64,000 nucleotides of DNA, from positions 1 to 64,000 of the forward strand of contig NZ_JAFCJX010000040.1 of the NCBI RefSeq assembly GCF_018130695.1, read 5' to 3'. Positions 8,649 to 15,635 of the stretch are shown here, piece after piece. The DNA is from Bradyrhizobium jicamae (GTDB taxonomy: Bacteria; Pseudomonadota; Alphaproteobacteria; Rhizobiales; Xanthobacteraceae). Position 1 is the first letter of the stretch. Each line of letters starts with the position of its first letter. A program made the position numbers and the translations under genes. The notes under the pieces were generated by a model that was given only the letters and a program-made list of their open reading frames with translations, made no database searches and was not told the origin of the DNA.

Positions 8649-9602
8649 ATGTCGGCCAAGAACGGATCAATCAAGCTCGTCGCCGGCAACTCCAATCCTG
8701 TGCTGGCACAGGGGATCGCCAGGGAGCTCGGCATCGAGCTGACCAAGGCCGTGGTTCGGCGCTTCGCCGACATGGAAATCTTCGTCGAGATCCAGGAGAA
8801 CGTCCGCGGTTCGGACATGTACATCGTGCAGTCGACGTCGTTTCCGGCGAACGACAATCTGATGGAGCTCTTGATCATCACCGACGCGCTGCGCCGCTCC
8901 TCGGCGCGTCGCATCACGGCTGTGATCCCCTATTTCGGCTATGCCAGGCAGGATCGCCGTTCCGGCTCGCGAACGCCGATCTCGGCCAAGCTGGTCGCCA
9001 ATCTGATCACCCATGCCGGCGTCGACCGCGTCATGACGCTCGATTTGCATGCCGGTCAGATCCAGGGCTTCTTCGATATCCCGACCGACAACCTCTACGC
9101 AGCGCCGCTGATGGTGCGCGACATCAAGGACCGGTTCGACCTCTCCAGGACGATGGTGATCTCGCCCGACGTCGGCGGCGTGGCGCGCGCCCGCGGCCTC
9201 GCCAAGCGCATCAACACCCCGCTCGCCATCGTCGACAAGCGCCGCGAGCGTCCCGGTGAGTCCGAGGTGATGAACGTGATCGGCGACGTCTCCGGCTACA
9301 ACTGCATCCTGGTCGACGACATCGTCGACTCCGGCGGCACGCTGGTGAACGCGGCCGAGGCGCTGATCAAGCACGGCGCCAGGGAAGTCTCGGCCTACAT
9401 CACCCACGGCGTGCTGTCGGGCGGCGCCGCCGCGCGCATCGCCTCGTCGCAGTTGAAGGAGCTTGTCATCACCGACTCGATCCTGCCGACCGAAGCCGTC
9501 AACAAGGCGCCGAACATCCGCACCATCTCGATCGCCGGCCTGATCGCCGAAGCGATCGGCCGCACCGCTGCGGAAGAGTCGGTGTCGAGCCTGTTCGATT
9601 GA
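8649..9602 (+). CDS. prs: Ribose-phosphate pyrophosphokinase
   Basis: Makes PRPP from ribose 5-phosphate and ATP for purine, pyrimidine, His, Trp and NAD synthesis. The start at 8649 (MSAKNGSIKLVAGNSNPVLA) is preferred over an in-frame ATG at 8607 because a strong Shine-Dalgarno (gggagga) sits just before it. Motifs: FADMEIFVEI, the RQDRRSGSRTPISAK flexible loop and the PRPP-binding ILVDDIVDSGGT. It is 317 aa, the class I length. The 168-bp leader contains short inverted repeats but no recognisable riboswitch. Confidence 0.97.
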   Translation: MSAKNGSIKLVAGNSNPVLAQGIARELGIELTKAVVRRFADMEIFVEIQENVRGSDMYIVQSTSFPANDNLMELLIITDALRRSSARRITAVIPYFGYARQDRRSGSRTPISAKLVANLITHAGVDRVMTLDLHAGQIQGFFDIPTDNLYAAPLMVRDIKDRFDLSRTMVISPDVGGVARARGLAKRINTPLAIVDKRRERPGESEVMNVIGDVSGYNCILVDDIVDSGGTLVNAAEALIKHGAREVSAYITHGVLSGGAAARIASSQLKELVITDSILPTEAVNKAPNIRTISIAGLIAEAIGRTAAEESVSSLFD

Positions 9603-9606
9603 TCTT

Positions 9607-9699
9607 GTAGGGTGGGCAAAGGCGCTCTTGCGCCGTGCCCACCATTCCCGGCGTGCTCGTGATGGTGGGCACGTCGCTGCGCTCCTTTGCCCACCCTAC
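9607..9699. repeat. Dispersed palindromic repeat, family R1 copy 1
   Basis: Outer arms gtagggtgggcaaaggcgc and its complement near gctcctttgcccaccctac bracket an inner pair around gtgcccaccat/atggtgggcac. The whole element could fold into a long hairpin. Near-identical copies lie at 14809-14896 and 59930-60018. It sits between prs and the convergent SDR gene. Confidence 0.9.
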
Positions 9700-9731
9700 C
9701 CATCAACGCCCCATCAAAAGCGCCTGTGCCT

Positions 9732-10538
9732 CTAGAACCCCGGCCGCGGCACGTGGCTCATCAGCGTGCGCGCATAGCCGCCGTCGACGATGATCTCCTC
9801 GCCGTTGACATAGGATGAGCGGTCGCTCGCCAGGAACAGGATCGCATCCGCCATGTCCTGCGGCGCGCCGATCCGGCGCATCGGCACCACGGCGGTGCGC
9901 CGCTCGGTGACCCCCGGCGTATCGTAGAACGCCTGGCTCATCGGCGTGATCACGAGGCCCGGGCTCACGACATTGCTGCGGATCCCTGTCGGCCCCCATT
10001 CGGCGGCGAGCTGTTGCGACAGCATCACGACGCCGGCCTTGCTGACGCTGTAGGCGCCGCTCTGTCCTTGCGCGTTGCTGGCGGCGATCGAGGCAATATG
10101 GACGATGCTGCCGCGGCGCGCTTTACGCATCTGCGCGCCAAAGGCCTGCGCGCAGATGAAGTAGCCGGTGAGATTGACCGCCAGCACCGCGTTCCACTCC
10201 GCCAGCGACAGCGTGTCGAGCCCACCCGGACGCAGCACCGCGGCGGTGTTGACGAGGATGCCGCACGGCCCGAGCGCGTTCTCGATCTTCGCGGCCGCCG
10301 CGGCAACGCTCTCGACACTGGTCGTGTCGCATGTCGCGACGAGATGCCCGTCGCCGAGTTCGCGAAGCTTTTCGCGCGTACCTTCGAGGCCGCGCTCGTC
10401 GCGATCGATCGCGGCGACTTTGGCGCCGGCCTGCGCAAAGCCGAGCGCGGTGGCGCGGCCGATGCCGCCGCCTCCGCCGGTGACGACAGCGACGAGGCCG
10501 GACAGGCCGAGCCAGTCGGAATTGCCTTCCTTGGTCAT
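9732..10538 (-). CDS. SDR family oxidoreductase
   Basis: Classical short-chain dehydrogenase of 268 aa using NAD(P)H. The Rossmann motif TGGGGGIGRATALGFA is at about residues 16-31; Asp in AAIDRDE suggests NAD preference. The catalytic residues are Ser in HIASIAAS and Tyr/Lys in YSVSKAG. The C-terminus (NGEEIIVDGGYART) is the common SDR ending. It is transcribed away from the R2 repeat and convergently with prs. The substrate is unknown. Confidence 0.93.
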   Translation of the reverse strand: MTKEGNSDWLGLSGLVAVVTGGGGGIGRATALGFAQAGAKVAAIDRDERGLEGTREKLRELGDGHLVATCDTTSVESVAAAAAKIENALGPCGILVNTAAVLRPGGLDTLSLAEWNAVLAVNLTGYFICAQAFGAQMRKARRGSIVHIASIAASNAQGQSGAYSVSKAGVVMLSQQLAAEWGPTGIRSNVVSPGLVITPMSQAFYDTPGVTERRTAVVPMRRIGAPQDMADAILFLASDRSSYVNGEEIIVDGGYARTLMSHVPRPGF

Positions 10539-10573
10539 GTGATCACTCTTGTCCGGTGATTGATGCCGGACAG

Positions 10574-10706
10574 CTTAGAGCATGATCCGGAAAAGTGCGA
10601 AGCGGTTTTCCCTCGCGACAAACGCGGAACGCGTTTGCGCGGAGATCATGCTCAAACAAAGAGCTGAAGCGCGATGACGTTTCAACCTAATCTCATCGCG
10701 CTTTAG
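10574..10706. repeat. Dispersed palindromic repeat, family R2
   Basis: Contains gagcatgatc at the left and its complement gatcatgctc about 60 bp later, with an inner gcgaagcggttttcc and aacgcgg/acgcgtt pairing. It is followed by aagcgcgatgacg and tcatcgcgctttagcc. The last 25 bases recur, slightly changed, at 12062-12086 over the ribH stop. It fills most of the gap between the SDR gene and the serine hydrolase. Confidence 0.82.
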
Positions 10707-10750
10707 CCGAACGCGACGACAGACCAAGGACGAACTTCCCTTACCGTCCC

Positions 10751-11848
10751 TCAAACAAGACTCGGCAGCACGATCTCGCCGACCACGACGCGCATCACGC
10801 CGAACTGCTCGGCTGTCGGCTTCCGGTAATTGCCGCAGTGAAGCGCCAAGACAAGGTCGCGGGCGGGAAACGCCAGCAAATATTGGCCGCCCCAGCCGAT
10901 ACAGCCGAACCAATGCAAGCTCTCCCGTCCCGGGGGAGCGTAGTCGCCGACGTACCAGTGACAGCCGTAGCTGCGGCCATTGCCGATCGGGACCACCGGC
11001 GTGGTCACGCGCGTCACCCAGTCGGCGGGAACGACCGGCGTTCCGTTCCAGACGCCGCCCGCGAGCATGAGCTGGCCGATCTTCACGAGGTCGCGCGGCA
11101 ACAGGCGCGCGCCTGAGGCGGCGCGTGGCTCGCCGTCCTTGCCGATTGCCCAGTGGGATGGACCGAAGCCGAGCGGATCGAACAGGACACGGCGGCAATA
11201 GTCCGGCAGCGCTTCGCCGGTCCCCTTCGCGATCAGACGGCCGAGCAGCGCGGTGGCACCGCCGCAGTAGGTCCAATTCACACCGGGTTCGCCGACGATC
11301 GGCCGTTCCAGGATGAAGCGGTAGCGCTCGGCGGCCGCCTCCATTGCCGTTTCGCCGTTGCGCGGATCACCATAGGGAATCGTGACCTCATCCCATTCGA
11401 GGCCGAGCGTCATCGACAGCAGGTGATGGATGGTAATCCGGTCGCGGCCCGGCTGGCGCGCGAGATCGGGATACTCCGGAAATTGCTCATAGAGCCTGGC
11501 CTCGAGCGGCGGCACCTTGCCGGCTGCGAGCGCAACGCCATAGGCGAGCGCGACCACGCTCTTGGAGATGGAGCGCAGATCATGCAGCACATCGGGGCCG
11601 AACACGACCTCACCCAGCGACCGGCCCAATTGCTCGTCCTGGCCCCGCACATAATGCTCGAACACGAGCTTGCCGCCCTGGCTCAGCAGCAGCGCGTGCA
11701 GGCCGAACACTTTCCCGGCGCGCTCGGCCTCCGCGAGGCGCTCCGCAATGCTTGCGAATGCGTCAGCCGCAAAAACGGAGCGCGGCGCGGCAAGCACGGC
11801 GCCGAGGACGGCCAGCAAGCAACGACGATCGAGGTGAGGCATCGGCAC
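10751..11848 (-). CDS. Serine hydrolase, beta-lactamase (class C/penicillin-binding) family
   Basis: 365-aa secreted hydrolase. The N-terminus LDRRCLLAVLGAVLAAPRSV resembles a signal peptide, with cleavage near VFAAD, and its Arg pair raises the possibility of Tat export. The nucleophile is in SISK (an SxxK motif) within DLRSISKSVVALAYG. A Tyr in NWTYCGGATALLG takes the place of the YxN motif. HWFGCIGWGGQYLLAFP lies where the third motif is expected. Family members include esterases, peptidases and beta-lactamases, so I cannot assign a substrate. It is not linked to a resistance regulator. Confidence 0.85.
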   Translation of the reverse strand: MPMPHLDRRCLLAVLGAVLAAPRSVFAADAFASIAERLAEAERAGKVFGLHALLLSQGGKLVFEHYVRGQDEQLGRSLGEVVFGPDVLHDLRSISKSVVALAYGVALAAGKVPPLEARLYEQFPEYPDLARQPGRDRITIHHLLSMTLGLEWDEVTIPYGDPRNGETAMEAAAERYRFILERPIVGEPGVNWTYCGGATALLGRLIAKGTGEALPDYCRRVLFDPLGFGPSHWAIGKDGEPRAASGARLLPRDLVKIGQLMLAGGVWNGTPVVPADWVTRVTTPVVPIGNGRSYGCHWYVGDYAPPGRESLHWFGCIGWGGQYLLAFPARDLVLALHCGNYRKPTAEQFGVMRVVVGEIVLPSLV

Positions 11849-11886
11849 GTCTCCTCTTCACCGTCCATACTAGCGCACGATGGGTT

Positions 11887-12040
11887 TTGGTTGAATCGGC
11901 ATGACCGCGACTTCGATCGACCTCTCCCCAGCGGGGAGAGGTCGGATTGCGAAGCAATCCGGGCGAGGGTTCTTGCTCTCTCGATAGACCGTAACCCCTC
12001 ACCCGGCGCTGCGCGCCGACCTCTCCCAAAGGAGAGGTGA
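11887..12040. repeat. Dispersed palindromic repeat, family R3 copy 1
   Basis: Begins ggttgaatcggcatgaccg and contains cctctccccagcggggagag, attgcgaagcaat and a closing arm acctctcccaaaggagaggt. A very similar element lies at 21673-21831, and a shorter relative at 17791-17940. It lies between the serine hydrolase start and the ribH 3' end. Confidence 0.88.
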
Positions 12041-12081
12041 ACTTCCGACGCGGCCCCAGCTCAACCCAATCTGATCGCGCT

Positions 12082-12648
12082 TTAGCCCGCAATTCCCGCA
12101 GCGACCTGGCCGCGCAGCCGCTCCAGGCTGAGCAGCGTGTTGGCGCAGGCCTCCGCGACCTCGACGCCCTTGATGGCGAAGTGGCGGCGGAAGAAATCGT
12201 AATGCACCTCGGTCTCGTGGAATTGCTGCGGCGTCAGCACCGCGGAGAACACCGGCACCTCGGTGCGCAGCTGCACATCCATCAGCGCCTTGATCACGGT
12301 GTCGGCGACGAACTCGTGGCGATAGATGCCGCCGTCGACGACGAGGCCTGCGGCGACGATCGCGGTGTAGCGCCGCGTCTTCGCCAGGATCTGCGCATGC
12401 AGCGGGATTTCAAAGGAGCCGGGCACCTCGAACACGTCGACATTGGTGATGTGACGCGCCTCGATCTCCCTCAGAAACGCGATGCGGCATTCTTCCACCA
12501 CGTCGCGATGCCAGGACGATTGCACGAAGGCAACGCGCTGCGGTTTTGCAAACCGCGGATGATCGACCGCCGGCGGATGCTCCGGCGTCTTGGCGACATT
12601 TTCGGTTTGGGAGGTCTGGACGTCTGGGTCTTGCAACATCTGATTCAT
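12082..12648 (-). CDS. ribH: 6,7-dimethyl-8-ribityllumazine synthase
   Basis: Condenses 5-amino-6-ribitylaminouracil with 3,4-dihydroxy-2-butanone 4-phosphate, the penultimate step of riboflavin synthesis. It shows VFEVPGSFEIPLHAQILAKT and, around the catalytic His region, GIYRHEFVADTV. The sequence style (FVQSSWHRDVVEECR; EVHYDFFRRHFAIKG) matches the decameric type II RibH2 enzymes known from Brucella and Mesorhizobium rather than the icosahedral type I. The 188 aa include a variable 30-residue N-terminal extension. It is preceded by an FMN riboswitch, and its stop lies in the tail of a repeat fragment. Confidence 0.93.
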   Translation of the reverse strand: MNQMLQDPDVQTSQTENVAKTPEHPPAVDHPRFAKPQRVAFVQSSWHRDVVEECRIAFLREIEARHITNVDVFEVPGSFEIPLHAQILAKTRRYTAIVAAGLVVDGGIYRHEFVADTVIKALMDVQLRTEVPVFSAVLTPQQFHETEVHYDFFRRHFAIKGVEVAEACANTLLSLERLRGQVAAGIAG

Positions 12649-12696
12649 GGCTTTCCTCTTTCAGGACCAGAATCAGGGCACACGGACAACGACATT

Positions 12697-12721
12697 GGCC
12701 CGCGCGAAAATCGCGAGGGCC
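12697..12721 (-). promoter_or_regulatory. Hairpin between FMN aptamer and ribH (candidate expression platform)
   Basis: On the minus strand ggccctcgcga and tcgcgcgggcc pair with one mismatch around a 3-base loop. The hairpin lies 10 bases after the aptamer's P1 stem and about 50 bases before the ribH ATG. It lacks a clear T-run, so translational control or Rho-dependent control is more likely than simple intrinsic termination. Confidence 0.5.
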
Positions 12722-12730
12722 GCCGCAACC

Positions 12731-12875
12731 GTTCTCTTTCATCCGGACTGTAACCGTCGGCTTCGGAGTTGCACCGAATCTGCTGACCCTTCCTCACTCC
12801 TTGAGGAAGGCGCTCGCGGGCTTGGGCTGTGACACCCTTACCGCCGGTGGGGATTTTCGCCCCGCCCTGAGAACA
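12731..12875 (-). promoter_or_regulatory. FMN riboswitch (RFN element)
   Basis: Read on the minus strand, this has the conserved RFN blocks in order: the gagaac/gttctc closing stem (12869-12874 with 12732-12737), gggcggggcgaaaatcccca, accggcggtaa, agcccgcgagc, a variable hairpin (ccttcctcaaggagtgagg), cagattcggtgcaactccga, agccgacggt and agtccggatgaaagag. This is a near-complete match to the known consensus. It is expected to repress ribH when FMN is abundant. Confidence 0.95.
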
Positions 12876-13293
12876 TCGGCCGCCCGGCTGGACGACCTGT
12901 TTACAAATATGACCAAACGGCGACAGCTGGGCAAGCCGCTTTGGCATCAGGAATCGTCATAAGGCCATGTGTACAAGGCGAATCTCGTACCATTTGCGCC
13001 ATCTCGCCGCCGTCAAAAAGTTAACAAATCGTTACGCTGCCAAATCCGATTCCGATTTGTTCTCAAAATCATGGGGGCGGCGCGATGAACTGTGGACGGT
13101 GCCCGCTTTCCTTGTGGAACGACTCCGCGGTCGGTTGCGCAGATTCCGCAAATCACATCACTTCATCCCCGTCAGTTCACGGGCCGACCGGAAGGCCCAC
13201 CTCAAGGACTGCACTCGGCTACGACGCAGCGTGTCGCGCGGGCCGATCCAATGTGCGTATCAACGAGATCATAAGAACAAGGGTCGAGACGGC
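12876..13293 (+). promoter_or_regulatory. Long intergenic region upstream of the YbjN-like gene, with a CtrA-like box
   Basis: About 420 bp between the divergent ribH riboswitch and the YbjN-like gene. It must hold the ribH promoter and the YbjN-gene promoter. At 13021-13035 there is ttaa-N7-ttac, one base off the CtrA consensus TTAA-N7-TTAA. Short reading frames here (for example from 13085) show no family features and I do not call them genes. Confidence 0.4.
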
Positions 13294-13794
13294 ATGTCCC
13301 TCCTCGAAGGCATAATCGATTCCCGGAATAATCCGCTCGCGGTGGTCGAAGACATCGCGGCGACGAACAATTGGGCGTTCGAGCGTTCCGGCGAAGACGA
13401 GGTGACGATCGTCTCCAAGGGCGACTGGACCGACTATCAGCTCTCCTTCACCTGGATGGGTGAGATCGAGGCGCTGCATCTGGCGTGCGCGTTCGACATG
13501 AAGATTCCGCAGGCGCGCAAGGCCGAGGTGCAGCGGCTGATCGCCGCCATCAACGAGCAGCTCTGGGTCGGCCATTACGATCTGTGGGCCCACACCGGCA
13601 TGATCATGCATCGTCAGGCGCTGGTGCTGCCGGGCGGCATGACCGCCTCCACCGCACAATGCGAAGCCATGCTGGTCAACGCCATCCACGCCTGCGAGCG
13701 CTACTACCCGGCGTTCCAGTTCGTGGTCTGGGCCGGCAAGTCGGCCGCGGAGGCGATGAGCGCGGCGATGTTCGATACCGAGGGCGAGGCGTAA
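13294..13794 (+). CDS. YbjN domain-containing protein
   Basis: 166-aa cytosolic protein of the YbjN/'putative bacterial sensory transduction regulator' family (a tetratricopeptide-chaperone-like alpha/beta fold; function uncertain). Diagnostic stretches are WAFERSGEDEVTIVSKGDW, LHLACAFDMKIP and INEQLWVGHYDLW. The ATG at 13294 starts the conserved MSLLEGIIDSRNNPL. In-frame sequence continues upstream but shows no conservation. It is followed by a repeat and proC on the same strand. Confidence 0.9.
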   Translation: MSLLEGIIDSRNNPLAVVEDIAATNNWAFERSGEDEVTIVSKGDWTDYQLSFTWMGEIEALHLACAFDMKIPQARKAEVQRLIAAINEQLWVGHYDLWAHTGMIMHRQALVLPGGMTASTAQCEAMLVNAIHACERYYPAFQFVVWAGKSAAEAMSAAMFDTEGEA

Positions 13795-13826
13795 GTCATT
13801 TAACGCCAGCGCTACCACACCCTCGA

Positions 13827-13954
13827 TGTCGTCCCGGCGAAGGCCGGGATCCATACGCCGTGACGTCAGAGGCTTAAGCAAACTGCTTGTGGGCCTAATC
13901 CCGCTTCACTAGAACCATTCGTGGTTATGGGTCCCGGCCTTCGCCGGGACGACA
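13827..13954. repeat. Dispersed palindromic repeat, family R4
   Basis: Terminal arms tgtcgtcccggcgaaggccg and gtcccggccttcgccgggac are complementary across about 128 bp, with less ordered sequence between. The right arm ends only about 22 bp before the proC start, so a cruciform or RNA hairpin here would lie in the proC leader. Confidence 0.85.
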
Positions 13955-13975
13955 AGTGAGTTTGTGGAGGCGCCC

Positions 13976-14800
13976 GTGGACAGCAACACTTTAAAGAATT
14001 CCACCGGCACCATCGCGCTCGCGGGCGCGGGCAAGATGGGCGGCGCGATGCTGACGGGGTGGCTGGCGCAGGGACTTGCGCCCGATCGCGTCATCGTGAT
14101 CGACCCGTACGCATCTGCCGAGATCAGCGCGCTCGCCGCCAAGGGCGTCCGCATCAATCCGTCACCTGCGGATATCGGCACCGTCGACACGCTGGTGGTT
14201 GCGGTGAAGCCGCAATCCTTTCGCGAGGCCGGCGCGGCGTTGAAAGCCTTCGTCGGCTCCGCGACGCTCGTCGTCTCGATCATGGCGGGCACGACGATCG
14301 CAGCGCTGGAAGACGTCTGCGGCGGAATGGTGGTGCGCGCGATGCCGAACACACCGGCTGCGATCGGCCGCGGCATCACCGTCGCGGTGCCCGCCAAGAG
14401 CGTCACCTCAGCGCAGCGCGCCACCACCGATGCGCTGCTCCGCGCCACCGGTCTGGTCGAATGGGTCGATGACGAAAGCCTGATGGACGCGGTGACCGCC
14501 GTCTCCGGCTCCGGCCCCGCCTACGTCTTCCTGCTCGCCGAAGAGCTCGCCCGCGCCGGCGTTGCGGCCGGCCTGCCCGAGCAGCTTGCAACGACGCTGG
14601 CGCGCGCCACCGTCGCCGGCTCCGGCGAATTGCTGCACCGCTCGGATTTGCCGTCGGCGACCTTGCGGCAGAACGTCACCTCACCCGGCGGCACCACGGC
14701 CGCCGCGCTCGAGGTGCTGATGGCGACGGAAGGACTACAGCCGCTGATGACGAAAGCGATCGCGGCTGCGACGAAGCGGTCGAAGGAGCTGGCGAAATAA
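13976..14800 (+). CDS. proC: Pyrroline-5-carboxylate reductase
   Basis: Catalyses the last step of proline synthesis, P5C to proline with NAD(P)H. The N-terminal Rossmann motif is ALAGAGKMGGAML, followed by VAVKPQSF, and the C-terminal signature is LRQNVTSPGGTTAAALEVL. The GTG at 13976 (VDSNTLKN) is preferred: ggagg at 13966-13970 is correctly spaced for it, whereas the alternative GTG at 13964 overlaps that site. It is 274 aa, the normal length. Confidence 0.95.
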   Translation: MDSNTLKNSTGTIALAGAGKMGGAMLTGWLAQGLAPDRVIVIDPYASAEISALAAKGVRINPSPADIGTVDTLVVAVKPQSFREAGAALKAFVGSATLVVSIMAGTTIAALEDVCGGMVVRAMPNTPAAIGRGITVAVPAKSVTSAQRATTDALLRATGLVEWVDDESLMDAVTAVSGSGPAYVFLLAEELARAGVAAGLPEQLATTLARATVAGSGELLHRSDLPSATLRQNVTSPGGTTAAALEVLMATEGLQPLMTKAIAAATKRSKELAK

Positions 14801-14808
14801 GGCGGTGC

Positions 14809-14896
14809 CGTAGGGTGGGCAAAGCGTAGCGTGCCCACCTTCACGAGCACGCCGTGGATGGTGGGCACGTCGCTACGCGCCTTTGCCCACCCTACG
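14809..14896. repeat. Dispersed palindromic repeat, family R1 copy 2
   Basis: Same structure as the copy at 9607-9699: cgtagggtgggcaaagcg at the left, complement cgcctttgcccaccctacg at the right and an inner gtgcccacc/ggtgggcac pair. It separates proC from the convergent thioesterase gene, whose stop is 16 bp beyond. Confidence 0.9.
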
Positions 14897-14911
14897 GCAT
14901 CGCGCCCGCGG

Positions 14912-15304
14912 CTACGCCCCCAGCCGCTTGTTGAAATGCTCGACATTGATCAGGCCGCGCGCATGGCGGCCTTCGCCGAGTTTTCGCGCGCCTTCGAACG
15001 CCTCGACCTCGAAGCGGATGACGCGGCGCTCGACCGCGATCACGCGTGAAATGGTCCGCACCGTGGCGCCGACCAGGCTTGCGGCGAGATGGCGGATGTC
15101 GACCTCGGTTCCGACGGTGACCCATCCCGGCAGCAGCGCGTCGCGGATGGCGTCGCCCGACGCCATCTCCATTTCCAGGATCATCATCGGCGTCGCGAAC
15201 ACCATCGGCATGCCCGGAACGAAATGTCCAACCGTCCGCTCCGGCGGCACCACGAGGATGCGCTCGGCGCTCATGCCAATGGTGATGGAGTCGCGCGCGT
15301 CCAT
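14912..15304 (-). CDS. FlK-like hot-dog thioesterase
   Basis: 130-aa hot-dog-fold protein resembling fluoroacetyl-CoA thioesterase FlK. The family's catalytic Thr/Glu/His can be matched to VFATPMMILEMEMA (Thr and Glu) and VDIRHLAASLVGATV (His); GTEVDIRH and EGRHARGLINVEHF are also FlK-like. The start is uncertain: ATG at 15304, or at 15274 (MSAERILVVPPERT), which is closer to family length. It lies 12 bp after the tautomerase gene and is probably co-transcribed. The natural substrate is unknown. Confidence 0.78.
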   Translation of the reverse strand: MDARDSITIGMSAERILVVPPERTVGHFVPGMPMVFATPMMILEMEMASGDAIRDALLPGWVTVGTEVDIRHLAASLVGATVRTISRVIAVERRVIRFEVEAFEGARKLGEGRHARGLINVEHFNKRLGA

Positions 15305-15316
15305 GAGGCCGCCGGC

Positions 15317-15517
15317 TTATTTCTGCGCGGCCTTGCGCTCCACAAAAGTCTTGCCGCCCTTCATCTTGTGATGCAGCGGGGCCTCGTTGATCTGGATCAC
15401 GACGGCCTCGGCGTCGACGCCGAGATTCGTCACCAGCGCCTTGGTGATGTCGCGCATCATGCCGGCCTTCTGCTCATCGGTGCGGCCGGCGGCCATGCTG
15501 ATGGTGATCTCGGGCAT
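15317..15517 (-). CDS. 4-oxalocrotonate tautomerase family protein
   Basis: 66-aa tautomerase. The mature N-terminus is MPEITISMAAGR, with the catalytic Pro1 exposed after Met removal. KAGMMRDITKALVTNLG and VVIQINEAP are family motifs, and Arg12-equivalent positions are present. An ATG at 15517, preceded by gaggag, is chosen; a longer frame to 15613 reads through a repeat and would bury Pro1. It is followed by the thioesterase gene. The substrate is unknown. Confidence 0.88.
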   Translation of the reverse strand: MPEITISMAAGRTDEQKAGMMRDITKALVTNLGVDAEAVVIQINEAPLHHKMKGGKTFVERKAAQK

Positions 15518-15544
15518 CTTGGTCTCCTCGTTGTTTTTTCTTTC

Positions 15545-15627
15545 GTCACGGCCGGGCTTATCCCGGCCATTCACGATCGCCTCTATCAAACAAGACGTGG
15601 ATGCCCGGGACAAGCCCGGGCATGACA
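15545..15627. repeat. Dispersed palindromic repeat (R4-like)
   Basis: Contains gtcacggccgggcttatcccg and, 50 bp on, gcccgggacaagcccgggc, each self-complementary. It sits in the 118-bp gap between hisS and the tautomerase gene, both on the minus strand, so it would lie downstream of the hisS stop. Confidence 0.8.
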
Positions 15628-15635
15628 GGGAATAG

